64,000 nt of DNA, from the NCBI GenBank assembly GCA_024663395.1, contig JANFAH010000076.1, forward strand, positions 62,001 through 126,000, written 5' to 3'. This document shows, in pieces, positions 22,281-33,579 of the stretch (its first letter is position 1; every line of letters begins with the position of its first letter). Source of the stretch: Pisolithus tinctorius (taxonomy: Eukaryota; Basidiomycota; Agaricomycetes; Boletales; Pisolithaceae). Below the pieces are notes generated by a model. That model was given only the letters and a program-made list of their open reading frames with translations, ran no database searches and had not been told where the DNA came from. The position numbers were made by a program, and so were the translations under genes.

Positions 22281-23354
22281 CTACTCGACATCTTGCCCAA
22301 CCGTCCACTTGGCAAACTCTAAGACTTCGATCCCGCCTTCTGCGTCATCTTCCACCATTCCTCGCTGCCGACTCCACTTGTTCAAGGCATGACGAACAGT
22401 TTCATCTGCACCCTCCGCCCCAAGCATCATAAACGGTTGATTGTATAGTGAAGTTTCGTCATCGGGGGTTGAACGTATAGAACGGGTGTCAAAACCCGCT
22501 ATCTGACGACCAATCGCGCGTTCTAACTTCTCGAGGTCCTGCACGAACGTCTTTCTGGACATAAGCTCTGGTAGCCTTGGCGTTTTCAACCCCAGGACTG
22601 CAACGGACCCAATACGGCCTTGGAATCCAGAACTCGTAGCTCCGTGAAGATATGAAGCCACGCGGAGACCCAGCACATGAGATTCTCTGCGTAGAGGTCC
22701 ATGCACTACGGTGACCGCCCTCTTTAACGAGATTTTCTCTCCCACTTTCGCAATGAGATCCCGTATCGAACTAGACACAGTTGAGGGTGTCTGCACGTGG
22801 GGTTCGCTTTGAGAAAGTAGTGGTGCATCTCCTAGAACGTCCAAGGCACAGGGTCTGATAAAACTTGGTGAAGAGGCATCGTGTTCTGTAATGAACGCGG
22901 CTGTGTGCGCGATGTCGGCCGCCAGTCGTGCGAACAACTCGTTCCTCCCCACGAAATCCGTCTCGCAATTCAATTCGATCATGGCGGCACGGACACCTCC
23001 CAATTCACTCGACACTCCAGTAGGGTCTTGCCGGGTGCCATTCGAAAGGACGCAAACAGATACGAGCCCCTCCCGTGTCGTACGCCCTTCAACCTTGGCC
23101 GCCTTTTTGGCACCGGAAACGGCGAGATCCTTCTCTATCCATTTCAATGCAGCCTCCACATCGTTGTTAGAGGCAGCCAGTGCTTCCCGTGCCTTAGATA
23201 TCGGAACGTCCGTGAGCTTGCGCAGCTCCTGAACCAGATGTATGGGTGATTTTTGCGTAGTAGAGTAGGACGCCCTTCCGTAGAAGCATGCTGGGGAGAC
23301 AGATACCAGTCGTCGGTAGAACACAGACAGTAGTGCCATGAGGACGTTGCTCAC
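22281..23354 (-). CDS. TSF1: Mitochondrial translation elongation factor Ts
   Basis: Guanine-nucleotide exchange factor for mitochondrial EF-Tu. A single exon of 357 codons begins with a presequence-like basic, hydroxylated N-terminus (SVFYRRLVSVSPACFYGRAS). The N-terminal UBA-type domain reads VQELRKLTDVPISKAREALA and NDVEAALKWIEKDLA, and the core dimerisation motif is AMIELNCETDFVGRNELFARLA. The C-terminal half has the expected LGL.VASYLHG and TFVQDLEKLERAIGRQI stretches. An alternative ATG 15 bp downstream (MALLSV) is equally possible. It is divergent from NAF1 with only 56 bp between the start codons. Confidence 0.92.
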   Translation of the reverse strand: MSNVLMALLSVFYRRLVSVSPACFYGRASYSTTQKSPIHLVQELRKLTDVPISKAREALAASNNDVEAALKWIEKDLAVSGAKKAAKVEGRTTREGLVSVCVLSNGTRQDPTGVSSELGGVRAAMIELNCETDFVGRNELFARLAADIAHTAAFITEHDASSPSFIRPCALDVLGDAPLLSQSEPHVQTPSTVSSSIRDLIAKVGEKISLKRAVTVVHGPLRRESHVLGLRVASYLHGATSSGFQGRIGSVAVLGLKTPRLPELMSRKTFVQDLEKLERAIGRQIAGFDTRSIRSTPDDETSLYNQPFMMLGAEGADETVRHALNKWSRQRGMVEDDAEGGIEVLEFAKWTVGQDVE

Positions 23355-23386
23355 TAATAACTAATAACGAGCTCTTTTTTTTCTCA

Positions 23387-23404
23387 ACGCGTCCAGTCAC
23401 GTGA
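23387..23404. promoter_or_regulatory. ACGCGT and TCACGTGA in the 56-bp EF-Ts/NAF1 divergent promoter
   Basis: ACGCGT (23387-23392) is followed by TCACGTGA (23397-23404), which ends 6 bp before the NAF1 ATG. The whole spacer is so short that both genes must share these elements or keep promoter elements inside coding sequence. Confidence 0.5.
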
Positions 23405-23410
23405 TTTGCG

Positions 23411-25253
23411 ATGGAATCCAAAAAAATTTGGTGCGCGTCATACCGGACAGTTGACGACTTCGGTATGGCCTTCGAGTTTAGAAAGCCACACACTATTCCT
23501 CAGGATCTGCTTCTTATCCAAGGCATCGTTGCAACAGCACCGTCCATCGCGAAAACCTGCCCGAAAACGGATGAAGTGATGAGTGATGACGACTCGATCG
23601 CTAGCACGGACAACGAGATCGACAGCGAGGTGGAGGTAGAAGCAGACCTCGTTCCTGTCGAAGAAGACAAGGAAAAACAAGAGTGAGTTTCCTTACCTTT
23701 CCAAAACCGTTTGCTTTACTGGGTTCTTTTAGTGAGGTACCGGATGGCGCAGCACATCCCTGCTCGCCCTCGGATTCTGAGTTAGAATCAAGCTCAGAGG
23801 AAGACTCCGATGTAGAACCAACACCAAGGGACGCTCACGCCTTAGCCTCACATGATCATGGCTCTGACAACGAATACGAAGACGCGGGGGCGACTGGTGA
23901 CATTGGACATGATGTCCATACGAAGAATGAGGTAGTCGACGCAGACATCGTCATTCCCGAAGTATCTGAAGTTAGTCCGGAAGACACTCTCGAGAAGGTC
24001 GGCGAAGTCATGAGTATTGTTGGGAATGTCGTCATAGTTAAAGGTCTTCTGGCTGACAACCTGAAAACATTGTCTGAACGCGCTTTGGACGCTGAAACAC
24101 TACTCGTGTTCGACGATAGAAAAGTCCTTGGCTATGCGAGTCTGTCTTCTCCTCCTTCCGCTAAGGCACTGACGTTGACTAGATATACGAAACGTTCGGG
24201 CCTACATCGCAGCCTCTGTATCAGATAAAATTCAATCAAAAGTACCCAATGGACACGGAGAAAATTCGAATATCACGCGAAGTTTTCCATGTCCCTCGAA
24301 AGAGCAAGTACGTCTTCGTTGAACAGCTTAAAAGGATCCGTGGAAGCGATGCCAGCAATATACATGACGAAGAACCTGCAGAGGACGAGCTGGAATTCTC
24401 TGATGACGAACAGGAGGCGGCATTCAAGCAACAACGCAAAAAAAGGTGAGGGATCTCACATTGTCTCGGTGGCCCTTGCATTGATTGGTAAAATAGGCGC
24501 CAGCAATCCGTTGCGTCATCCAGGCAGACCACTCCTGTGCCCCAGCAACTGTATCCAGACAGGATGTCTGACGAACTTTTCACCAGGTCTAATCCATATG
24601 ATGCACATGGGCCATATGACGACGATTATAGTTTGTCTGGCCCATCTCGGCAAGCTCCCTTACCTTACGACGACCCTTACGCTGAGCAGCCCCCACCTGA
24701 AGCTGTAGGTCAGGAACCTGACAAGCCTGCACATGTACGCTCGCAACGACCGCACCCCAGCGCGGCCGAGAGAACTTTTGAAACTCGAGGGAGGGGCAGA
24801 GGTCAACGTGGGCGTGGTCATCCACGTGAGGTAAAGGGTCCTAGAGGTCGGGGATCTCGAGGCCGACATGCGCGCCATCATAGTGGCTCGACATGGGCTT
24901 CTGGAGGTCACCCGCCATCATCTCCAAGTGCGTTTGAAGGTGCAACGACTGGGAATTTTGCCAGCGATGCTTCGATGTACTCACCGTCACAGTCTGAGCC
25001 AACGTCTTGGTATTATCCACAATCGGGAAGTCTCCAGTCGCAGAGTTACCAGCCCCCCGTTCAACCACACATTAACCCTCGTTTTGCATCTGCTTTCGGG
25101 TTTGCATTGCCAGGTAACATGGGATCATGGAATTCCCAGCAGACGCAACAGGCTGTCCCGTATTACATGGGGCAGTCACAACAAAGTTGGGGTGTCCCAT
25201 GGACACGGCCTGGCGATGATTCTGCAGACGGGGATACATACACTCCGATGTAA
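23411..25253 (+). CDS. NAF1: H/ACA snoRNP assembly factor NAF1
   Basis: Nuclear assembly factor for H/ACA snoRNPs; it holds the place of Gar1 and binds Cbf5. The order is an acidic Ser/Asp/Glu-rich N-terminal half, a Gar1/Naf1 beta-barrel core, an acidic linker, and an RGG/Pro/Gln-rich tail. The core reads EKVGEVMSIVGNVVIVKGL, LVFDDRKVLGY, IYETFGPTSQPLYQIKF and KYPMDTEKIRISREVFHVP, and the tail contains RGRGRGQRGRGHP. Introns: 23683-23732; 24136-24182, which starts GC rather than GT yet is the only join giving VLGY|IYETFGP; and one after the QQRKK segment (24448-24498). The stop is TAA at 25251-25253. Confidence 0.9.
24136..24182 (+). other. GC-AG intron in NAF1
   Basis: The 47-bp intron is TAT|gcgagt ... 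gactag|ATA. Using the nearby GT (gtctgt) would put the conserved YETFGPTSQPLY segment out of frame; the GC donor keeps it in phase. Confidence 0.75.
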
Positions 25254-25549
25254 CTTCATTTATTCAGCTTCGTTAGCATGGCCTCGGGACTCCCCTACCG
25301 AGGTCAGCTAGTCGAACAGTGTGACCTGTAGCGAGTCTGCTTCGAGAGCTCATGCTTTCCGTCTGAAACGGCGACGGAGATGCAACCAAAAATGCGCTGA
25401 CTAGACGACAAGTAGATGCTGGGTTGATTATTGTTGACCTTGCGGACTTCCTCCACATCGTGTATTTGGACAAACCGGTGCGACTGCATGGCAAATCATT
25501 GAGTCTAACGGGCGGCTCGTCGTATCTGCACATACCTCTTCGCTTTACG

Positions 25550-26059
25550 ATGCCTCCACCTGCCGACCACCCTGCATTTCGCCTGCAAGTTCTGCAACAA
25601 ATATTTGATGTCAAGCAGTACCCCTGTGACCACGATATATTGGATGTGTTGGATAGTCTCCGGGCATCTTTGAATCAAGCTGGTTTATTCTCCCTAACAC
25701 GCACTGCCGAGGAAGTCTCCATTGTCCATCAGGCATATGAGGGTGAAGGTCGATGGAAGTGTATCAAGATTCTGGGTCCGATGGACTTCGGTCACTACAT
25801 ATTACGATGACCTTTAAGTGATGTGGCGCTCATATGAAGTTTAGGGCTGACGGGGGTGATGTGCAACTTCACGGCACCGCTGAAGGAGGCGAAAATCCCA
25901 GTGTTCGTCATTTCAACATGGTTTGTTCCTCCCCGTCAGTGGCCCATCTCCAGCGCCCTGACGGATTTTCCAAGGAATACGGACTATGTACTGATACCTG
26001 CAGGGGATGTAGATAAGGCTGTCGCAGTCCTGACCCACGATGGTTGGCAGTTTGTATAG
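25550..26059 (+). CDS. ACT-domain protein (CASTOR/aspartokinase-type ACT fold)
   Basis: Small protein of about 133 residues with the ACT arrangement seen in fungal and CASTOR-like proteins. It starts MPPPADHPAFRLQVLQQIFD, continues FSLTRTAEEVSIVHQAYEG and WKCIKILGPMDFGLTGVMCN, and ends APLKEAKIPVFVISTWNTDYVLIP..VDKAVAVLTHDGWQFV. ACT domains usually bind amino acids allosterically; the ligand here is unknown. Two introns (about 25771-25823 and 25921-25979) restore these motifs. The start at ATG 25550 is chosen because the frame upstream has no ATG and family members begin just before this motif. It follows NAF1 on the same strand by about 300 bp. Confidence 0.75.
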
Positions 26060-26327
26060 TACCAGGTTGGAGGGGCTGGCAGTAGTGTGGGCGCTTGGTT
26101 GCGTTTGGCCCACCCTTGTTCGCATCAACAATTACGGGGGAGCACCGGCACCGGTGAACATTACACCACATAGTTCTCTAGTGCGAGACCTCGTTAGCGA
26201 TTTGGTTTCATTCTCCCTCCTTACAATTTTTCGTTAAGAGTGACGGCCCTACCCGCGTTACGGCGTTGGTTAAGTGCACAGCGGTCGACATCGTGGCCCA
26301 CATAACGCTCCCCGTGTTTTTCTGCCC

Positions 26328-27742
26328 ATGGCAGATGCAGCGTCAAACTCAACGCCGAATTCCCGCCAGAAACGCGTCCTTCCCTCGCGGTCCCGTCGCG
26401 GGGGCCCCGGTATTGGAAGTTGTGACGTCGACCTTATGATACTAGACGCGCAGAGGCGACGATGTTCGTGGCTTCATATTTTACATCGCACTGCATGCAC
26501 GCTCACACCGTTCAGTCGATAACGAACCCTTGGTTCCTGCGGACACACCCTTCCTACTGACGACGGACTCCACTTCAGCGGACGGTTCAAGATGCGAGAA
26601 CGTATTTCAACTGAACACCGTCGCGAGACAGCGCTACTTTGACCGGCCCGACGTTATTAAGGCCTATCGGGAACAGCAGATCATTCAGACCCCTGAATTC
26701 ACACTTTTGCCAGAGGATGCTTCTGTGGGTGGGCGCTTCAGACCCCGGTCGTCAGCAGAGGTAGGCACGTTGCCTGCTCAGTTGATTCCTACGGCTGATC
26801 CAGGGATCCCAGCAGGTCTCGGTGGACACATCAGACGCAGCGTACGAGAAAAGGCATCGGAAGTACGAGACCTTCGAGAAACGGCAACGGTTGCGGGAGA
26901 AGGAGAAACTGAAGCACGAGCAGTACAAGCTGAAGGAACGTATCGAGCAACTCAGAGCTATGGACAGTTCTGCGTTCCTCGCTCTGCCTGCCTCGTCATT
27001 CTCTTTGCCACGAGAAAGAGATCACACGGCAGACGGAATTGGTTCCTCTCTGCATGCCAACGGAACCACTGCTCACAACGAAGGAGAAAGACGGCGGCAG
27101 CAGATGCTGGAAGTTGCGTCGATGCTGGAGGAACGTTATCGTACATTATTGCCTTCCGATAAAAAACTAGCAGATCTCAAGAGCGCTAGTCGACAAAGCA
27201 GCGTCAATCTGAGCTCTTCTGATGCCCGCCACCTTGAAGAGCTTGTCAGTCCTTCCACTCCTCAGCCAAATAGCTCTTCTATCATCTTGAAGATCAAAGT
27301 TCCTCCAGCTCGGCAGAAAGATCATCTGTGGTTATTCCCTAGCTCCCCAAAAGCAAACTCAGAGGCCCTTTCTCACCGCTCGATATCGCCCACAAAGCCA
27401 GTGCCCCGAAACAGTTCCCCGGAGCGTCCACGGAAACGTCCAAGAGAGGATTCTGACTCTCCCTACTCCACCCCTGATCGCTGCACCAGGTATGCGCATT
27501 CGGGAACGCCAAAAGCAGAGGCTTGTATGCTCGTGCAATGGGCAGAGCGCCATCGATCTTCTTTAAACACGCGAAAGACTCAAAGGCATGTTACTGCCTT
27601 TGGTACCAAGGTTCCCCCGGAAATAGAGGAAGTCCGAGATTTTGAGATTCCGTCTTGGATACGAGTTCCTTCGCCTTCAGCGAGGTCAGACGCGAGAGAG
27701 GAATGTATGGCTGCCGGCGCCGAGCTGCCTGCTGTTACTTAG
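26328..27742 (+). CDS. Probable SAS4/PEHE-like chromatin protein
   Basis: About 420-residue protein, highly charged and largely disordered. The conserved-looking block is YEKRHRKYETFEKRQRLREK followed by a KLKHEQYKLKERIEQLRAMD helix. It resembles the basic helix of the Something-About-Silencing subunit 4 (SAS4) domain, a scaffold of MYST histone acetyltransferase complexes. The C-terminus FGTKVPPEIEEVRDFEIPSWI resembles the PEHE-type F-G-x-x-x-P...F-x-x-P-x-W-I ending of the same protein class. Two introns (after RRR at about 26464 and after SSAE at about 26761) join in frame. The assignment is by recalled family pattern and is tentative; it may instead be an uncharacterised nuclear protein. 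Confidence 0.55.
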
Positions 27743-27841
27743 CACCGTACTAGCGCAGCAGTGCACTGATTATCTTATGTTTATTCGAAGCTCTATTCAT
27801 GTATTAATCGAATCGGTTCAGCACATCTAATGAGAGGAAGG

Positions 27842-28483
27842 TCATGCTACGATCATGTCAGCTAGTGTTAGCATCTGTGGCCGATTGCTCACGAAGGACG
27901 TACCCTTCCTCGCTCGACTAGGAATGCTCCGGCTGATGATCTCCATCGCCCGGCGTCTTGACTCGTAGGGTACGTCCTTGTTCCTTCCCAAGGCTAGCAG
28001 AGCGCGCTCGACCGGTCCAAGGCTATCAAGTGAGCGGGTGACCGTAGGAGGAAGATAGCCAGAGTAATCTCCTCCTCTTCCTCTGGTTGTTTGAGCTGAG
28101 TAGACCCGTGGTGCGAAAAATTCAGCGAGGTTGGTCTGGGGCAAGTTCTCGCCCTTGCTCTCCGGTGGGGCTTTCACGAATTCACGAGCATGCTCTCTCT
28201 CAGATGCGAGTTGGGGCAATTGATTTGTACTGCCCTTTTTATCCGCGTTTTGCATGTGCGGGGGCTCATCCTTCGAGTCCACAGCCTCCGCAGGCCGAAC
28301 AAATTGCTGAGAGGGTATTTGATGTAGCTCTATCCCCTTGCTGTCATTTGCATTCCGGCTGGGTCGTGCGGAGGGTGGCGAATGTGACGCGTCTGAGCGT
28401 GGTCGAACATTATCCAAAGGTCGCTGCACCGGCCGCTTAGGAGGTGGGGCTGGTCGATTGCTGGACCCTGATTGTGTTGTCAT
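27842..28483 (-). CDS. Unknown disordered protein with a conserved-looking C-terminal helix
   Basis: I do not recognise this gene. From ATG 28483 it encodes about 213 residues. The first 110 are Pro/Ser/Arg-rich and probably disordered (RPAPPPKRPVQRPLD). The C-terminal 80 contain a RGRGGDYSGYLPP patch and a helical-looking segment SLDSLGPVERALLALGRN, then YESRRRAMEIISRSIPS. A good acceptor (tttttttcacag) lies just upstream of the ATG on the minus strand with a possible donor gtgagc before it, so a 5' UTR intron is likely. Reading through it from 28531 would give a less plausible MSLPFFFS leader. It is convergent with the SAS4-like gene, 99 bp apart. Confidence 0.5.
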   Translation of the reverse strand: MTTQSGSSNRPAPPPKRPVQRPLDNVRPRSDASHSPPSARPSRNANDSKGIELHQIPSQQFVRPAEAVDSKDEPPHMQNADKKGSTNQLPQLASEREHAREFVKAPPESKGENLPQTNLAEFFAPRVYSAQTTRGRGGDYSGYLPPTVTRSLDSLGPVERALLALGRNKDVPYESRRRAMEIISRSIPSRARKGTSFVSNRPQMLTLADMIVA

Positions 28484-28823
28484 CGGCCTATGAGTGCGGT
28501 TGAACTGTGAAAAAAAGAAAGGTAGGCTCACGGGTGAGAATGCTGCCTAGCGAAGTTTTAGGGCGAGGAGGGTCAGCACCCGTCGTCACCGAGGCCAGGT
28601 CAGAATAGTGCAAAACCCATCTCAGCCGACAGGGTGTGCCACTCTGCAGTAGAAGGTTGGAACGGTGTACAGTGGTACCGACGCCCCGTCGCTGCAACAT
28701 GGCCGAACAGGAAAGGCCCGTGCGGAGAGGTGTTACTGTGTGGTACTACGTATAACAAGCCAAACTTGAAACTAGCGACACATACTACAAAGTCAGATTG
28801 TGGCTTCAATCCACAAGGTCCCC

Positions 28824-30682
28824 ATGAACACTTTCCTAGGACGATTGGCAGTTACATTCGTGCTCTTTCTTATCCTATTTCCTGTTCTCACTTCCCAAGT
28901 CTTCATCGTATGGCCCTGGTATGGCCACATGTGGACAGCCGAGCTCATATTCTTGCTGCTACCTTTCAAGTGAGCCCAGCATCGGACGGAAGATGTTTTG
29001 CTGACCGCTTCCTTCCAGTGTCGTGTCGGTCATGTTACTGTGGAACTACTACCTCTGCATAGTTACGGACCCTGGCAGAGTACCTGATGGTTGGGTAACC
29101 TGTCATGCGACTATGTTCCTCTGGCACTCGACTAACCATAGTATATTGACAGGAACCAGATATCGGCTCTGGCGAAGGATACGAAGTCAAGAAACATACT
29201 GGTGGACCCCGGTATTGCCGCACATGCAAAAGATACAAGCCACCAAGGGCTCATCATTGCAAACAGTGTAACCGGTGTGTCCCATCCCCTTCACATTCGC
29301 TGGTTCCCTGACAATATCGACAATATGACCTCCAGTTGCATCTTGCGCATGGGTCCGTCATTTTGCACGGACTTTCACCGCATTAGCCTCATTGGTTCAC
29401 AGACCACCACTGTCCGTGGGTGAATAATTGCATCGGCTACTTCAACTACGGGTACTTCGTTCGATTCTTGTTTTACGTTGATGTGTGTTGCTCGTATCAC
29501 CTTGCCATGGTCACTCGGAGAGTCTTCTCATTCAGCGGAAGACGCTACTTTGTGAGTACGTTGTAAATGGTTATCGGTATTGGTTGAATCGTGCACTCCA
29601 GGACGAGCCTTCTGCGAAAGGACTCTTCTTTATTATTATGAACTTCGTCACTGTTGTTCCGGTTCTTCTCACCGTGGGAGCTTTCAGGTATGTGTTCTTA
29701 CCGGGGCACCTGCCCATACTTAGGCGGTTCCATAGCCTTTATCATTTCCATGGCCTTCTAACGAACACCACAACCATCGAAGGTTGGGAGAAAGACAAAG
29801 CAGCCACTCTCATACGGCACGGAAAAATTCGCGAGGTGGGCATTTAATGTTCTCGGTGTGACCCATCTTACAGTGCTTAAAGGTCAAGTATCCTTATGTA
29901 CGTGGATTGAGGACCGACCACAACCCTCACTCATAATTGCGCAGGACTTGGGTGCTTGGCGGAATATCACCTCCGTGCTCGGGAACAATCCCCTCAAATG
30001 GTGCTGTCCATCAACACCGCAAGGACACGGACTTAAATACCAGCTGTCCTCTGGAGATTGTGAGTGGCCTGAGTTTTCCTCACTTTATGAGGACGATCCC
30101 TTATCCTTGGCTTTGTCTCCGACACATCTTCTGTATGTTCACCAAAACGCTGCTGACCAACCCTCGATCATCCCAGACGTGGAGAGCCAGCACTCTTGGC
30201 CACCTCGTGACCCGACCGCTGAGAAAATTCCATTCAAGCTCCCTGAGAGCCCGTGGACGTATGGGAACGAGAGTGTCAATCCAAATCTCCGTCCGTCAAG
30301 CTCGAACATGCGGGAGTCCTACAGTCACCAAGCGTATACGTCTGCTCTACCCCCATATCATCCAGATTTTGAAGAAAACTGCAACACGCGATCTCTGGAG
30401 TGTTCTTCGCCTGATTTGGACACCGACTTAGAAGGTTGTGGAGGAATCAAATTACGACGTGGGTCCGAGGGCTACGAGGTTCGCCCGTTGGATAGAGAAG
30501 AGATGCTCCAGAGATACATAGAGACCCAGGTGTCTGAGAAAGGCAGATATCAGCTCTATGAACCTGAGGCATTGTTGGAGCATGACAGTGACTTTGGTTC
30601 TGACGGAGATCCACGTAGTGGCGGACTCGATCAGTGTATATTGAACGAACGGATGGATCACCATACCCTAAAGACCTCATAA
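28824..30682 (+). CDS. PFA4: DHHC palmitoyltransferase PFA4
   Basis: Membrane protein S-acyltransferase of the endoplasmic reticulum; yeast Pfa4 palmitoylates chitin synthase Chs3. The N-terminal hydrophobic segments are [20 protein letters not shown] and the following helix. The cysteine-rich domain reads [20 protein letters not shown], then C-[IL][22 protein letters not shown] with the catalytic DHHC. Two further membrane helices follow ([20 protein letters not shown]), then the TTIEGWE motif (TTxE type) and a long acidic cytosolic tail. Introns are short, and the exon coding CILRM is only 17 nt, between two phase-matched introns. The start is the ATG before [10 protein letters not shown]. 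It is convergent with the bromodomain gene. Confidence 0.9.
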
Positions 30683-30768
30683 TGTAAAAAGTTACAAGGG
30701 GACTGTACAGCATTCATTACGCATTAAAAGGACTAAGTAGCGAAAGCGGTGATCGAACGTCAAGACCA

Positions 30769-33083
30769 TCAAACGACAGATGACCTTTCCATATGGACCC
30801 TCCAGGTATGACCTCCCTTCTCTCCCACTTCCAAAATGTTTGTGCCAGTTTGCAGTTCGATTTCCCATATTTCTTGGTCAGCCTTTGCTGATGCTGGCGT
30901 ACCGTTTAGTACAACTTGGATGTTCTCACGCGGAGGGGTGGTCGCCGCTTGAGACTTCTTAGGGACATGAACCTCCTTCCCAGGGGCAGAACCTTTGGCT
31001 TTACCGCCTCTTGCTGGACGGCCCCGTCCGCGCTTCCTAGGGGTTGGCTCCTCAGCCTCTTCCGCGCCTTCTGCGTCATCGCGGGCTTCTTCCTCGCTGC
31101 TTTCTCCATCTTCCTCGCGGAGGAATTTGACATCGACAATTGACAATGATTGTTCCCCTTGACCAAGCCTCAGCGCCCAGGATTTGACACCGTCACGATA
31201 ATCCAGCCAAAGTGGTCGTCCCCGAGGTTTTGTGACAATCAAAACTGTTGCAAGAGGTCGATGACCACTGAGAGACGGAGCAGGAGATCTCGACACCGAA
31301 TGAGCAGTATGCTGTTTGGTGGATGAGGTTGAAGTCACCGTAGACGACTGCGGTGTTGCAGTAGTCTGTGTAGATTGGCGGTATGCTGCGTTGGGGTAAT
31401 GGGTGTACTGTGTAGGTGTAGCGTAGGTAAGGGGCTGAGCAGCAACCTTAGGGGTGGGGGCAGCAATTTTCGGCAGTACCACTACATTCGGGGTCTGGAT
31501 GGAGGGAGAGGGCGTGACCGGCGCAGCCGAGACCGGAACAGAAGGCGGGGCTTGGGCAGCTGCTGGTGCTGGTGCGGATATCGGTGTAGGTACGGGTGAA
31601 GGTGCCGGTGCCGCTGGAGCTGCAGAAGTAGATGCTTGAGGCGACGGCTCGGAGGGGCGAGCAGGAATTTTGGTAGTGATAACAGAACTCGCCGCAGGCA
31701 AACGAAGTGTTAGTGGGGCTTGCGTTGCTGGTTGGTCCTTTGAAACCCCAGTACCCTGTGGAGAAGATGTGGATGCCGCGATCGCTGTCGTTGCTCCGCC
31801 CGGGACTTTCAGCTTAATTTTCCCGGTAGCCTTCATGTATCTGGAAAGCGTGTAAGGTGGCGGGAGATCAGACATCAATTGACGAAAGTAGTCCTATTCG
31901 GCAGGTCAGCATCGACGACAGAGCAAGATAACGTCCCACTAGCCCGTAGCGTAACAGCATCTTCCCAGATCTGGCTGTGATCCTGGTTAAATGTTAAAGC
32001 ATTGGAAAACACCAGCTCGACATCATTTGCAAACTCCTCCGATGTAGAATATTCTTTGCGTTTCAGTCGTTTCTGCACGTAAAGTCAACATGGAAAAGTT
32101 CATTTCTTAGGCAGTCATTGAGCCGTACGAATATAGTCTCGATGCATATGGGACGTTTGATTTCCTTATAATACGTGGGGTAGTCTTTCTTTGATGGCAT
32201 CTCCATAAAGGCGTCAGAAAGGACTCGATGCCTGGGAGAAGTATGTGTTGGAGATCGTGCATCTAAGAAACCGTGTTCGACTCACGTTTCTTCATCTGTT
32301 TTCTCCACCAGCTTCTGAAGCCTTGCCTTGAGGAGACGGTTCATATTTGGAGGTTTGTTCCTTTTCTTGTCGTCGTCACCTTCACCCTCACCCTTTTCCT
32401 CCCCGTTGTCCTCGTCTTCGCCGCTCTTCTTCACCTTCTTCCCTGTAATTTTGGAAAATTCCTTATTCGCGACTTTCTGCGTGGGGTCAAGTCCATATGT
32501 TAAATGACGAAGTTTTCCATGGACACTCACGAGAAGGAACTTGGCATCCAGCCAGATAGGACTGTCCTTCATATTATACCGCTTTGCGTTAGTGAAGCAT
32601 AGTTCGAAGTCTTGTCTGACGTCGTCGAGCGAAGGATAACGGCCATCATCTATTTTCTTCTTGATGTCATCCAAACATATAGGTTGCGCGATAACAAAAT
32701 AGTAGTCAGGATACTGGCGTTTCAACGGCAAACGAATGAATGGCGGTGAGCATATGTTGCCTCTGAGATGTGAGTTTCAGTCATAATGTGGACAGGATAC
32801 AAAGCGGAACCTGTGAGGCGGCGCTCAACTCAGGTTTTGTGACGCACTCTTTGTTGACTGCATCCCTGACCACCTGCCACAACCTCATTGCCTGCTCCTT
32901 TAACGTCCCCTGGTCAGCGCTTGAGCCGCTCATGTCCAGCTTCTCCTCATCGTTGCTAGCGTTTGCGTTCTCCGTGGTCGTCGCAATTGGTAGTTGAGCA
33001 GCTGTTAGCTGTTCCTTGCGTCGCTTCGTTCGTGGGGCATCCACTTCATGGTCTCCGGCCAACGACTCCAGCTCTCGTTTCAT
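30769..33083 (-). CDS. RSC4: Tandem-bromodomain chromatin-remodelling subunit (RSC4/polybromo-like)
   Basis: Nuclear acetyl-lysine reader with two bromodomains. The first contains RQYPDYYFVIAQPICLDDIK and LDDVRQDFELCFTNAKRYN; the second contains FKRLKRKEYSTSEEFANDVE and ELVFSNALTFNQDHSQIWED. An acidic, Lys-rich linker separates them, and a Pro/Ala/Ser/Thr-rich region of about 180 residues follows. The C-terminal region (WALRLGQGEQSLSIVDVKFL, then IELQTGTNILEVGEKG) resembles the Rsc4/Sfh-associated C-terminal fold. No BAH domain is seen, which argues for RSC4 rather than RSC1/2. The start MKRELESLAGD is at 33083; a TCACGTGA element sits 123 bp upstream. A basic stretch (PRKRGRGRPARGGK) looks like an AT-hook/NLS. 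Confidence 0.8.
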
Positions 33084-33579
33084 CTCCAATCAACAGGGCA
33101 GCCCTAGTAACTTTAGGTAGGTTTTATGGTGCTAGAAGGGCGTCGGCGATTTGCCCATTATCTTGACCTGAAGCGCTCACAACTCGGGACTAACGACGTT
33201 GTCGGTCACGTGACGACGCCCGCGCCGCGTTACCAACTTCAATGTTACTACTGAGCACCCTGAGCAAAATCATCTTACGATTCTGGAACAGCCCCGCTGA
33301 ATGCCTGTTTGTCAGAAAGACTTGACTGGTGCTAAGAAATCCTGCCTACTGCGGAACCTCCGCAACAGATAGTGTTAACATAAACGAGTGCTTGGAGATC
33401 ATTCATATGTGCCGCGATACTGTAGGGACATAAAACCTTGCTTCTACGTAACGGCAGGTCCCGCCAGTTTGTACATGGCCAGATGGCAAGGATGTGTAAG
33501 AAGTACAACAGAAGAGGATTCAGACAATAGGAACAGTCCTCTTTGCAGAGGAACCATTGCAAACATCACCAATACTTAC
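33084..33579. other. Intergenic region RSC4-like / F-box gene
   Basis: 496 bp with no gene I can support. It contains TCACGTGA at 33206-33213 in a GC-rich tract (CGACGCCCGCGCCGCG) upstream of the bromodomain gene; the rest would be the 3' UTR of the F-box gene. Confidence 0.5.
33206..33213. promoter_or_regulatory. TCACGTGA palindrome upstream of the bromodomain gene
   Basis: Exact TCACGTGA, 123 bp upstream of the RSC4-like start codon, within a GC-rich promoter segment. Confidence 0.5.

Noticed and set aside
25273..25614. Minus-strand frame of 113 codons overlapping NAF1 3' end and ACT gene
   Set aside because: No recognisable domain and no supported exon structure; overlaps two better-supported genes.
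31375..31855. Gly/Arg-rich + strand frames
   Set aside because: Complement of the Pro/Ala/Ser-rich region of the bromodomain protein; a compositional shadow.
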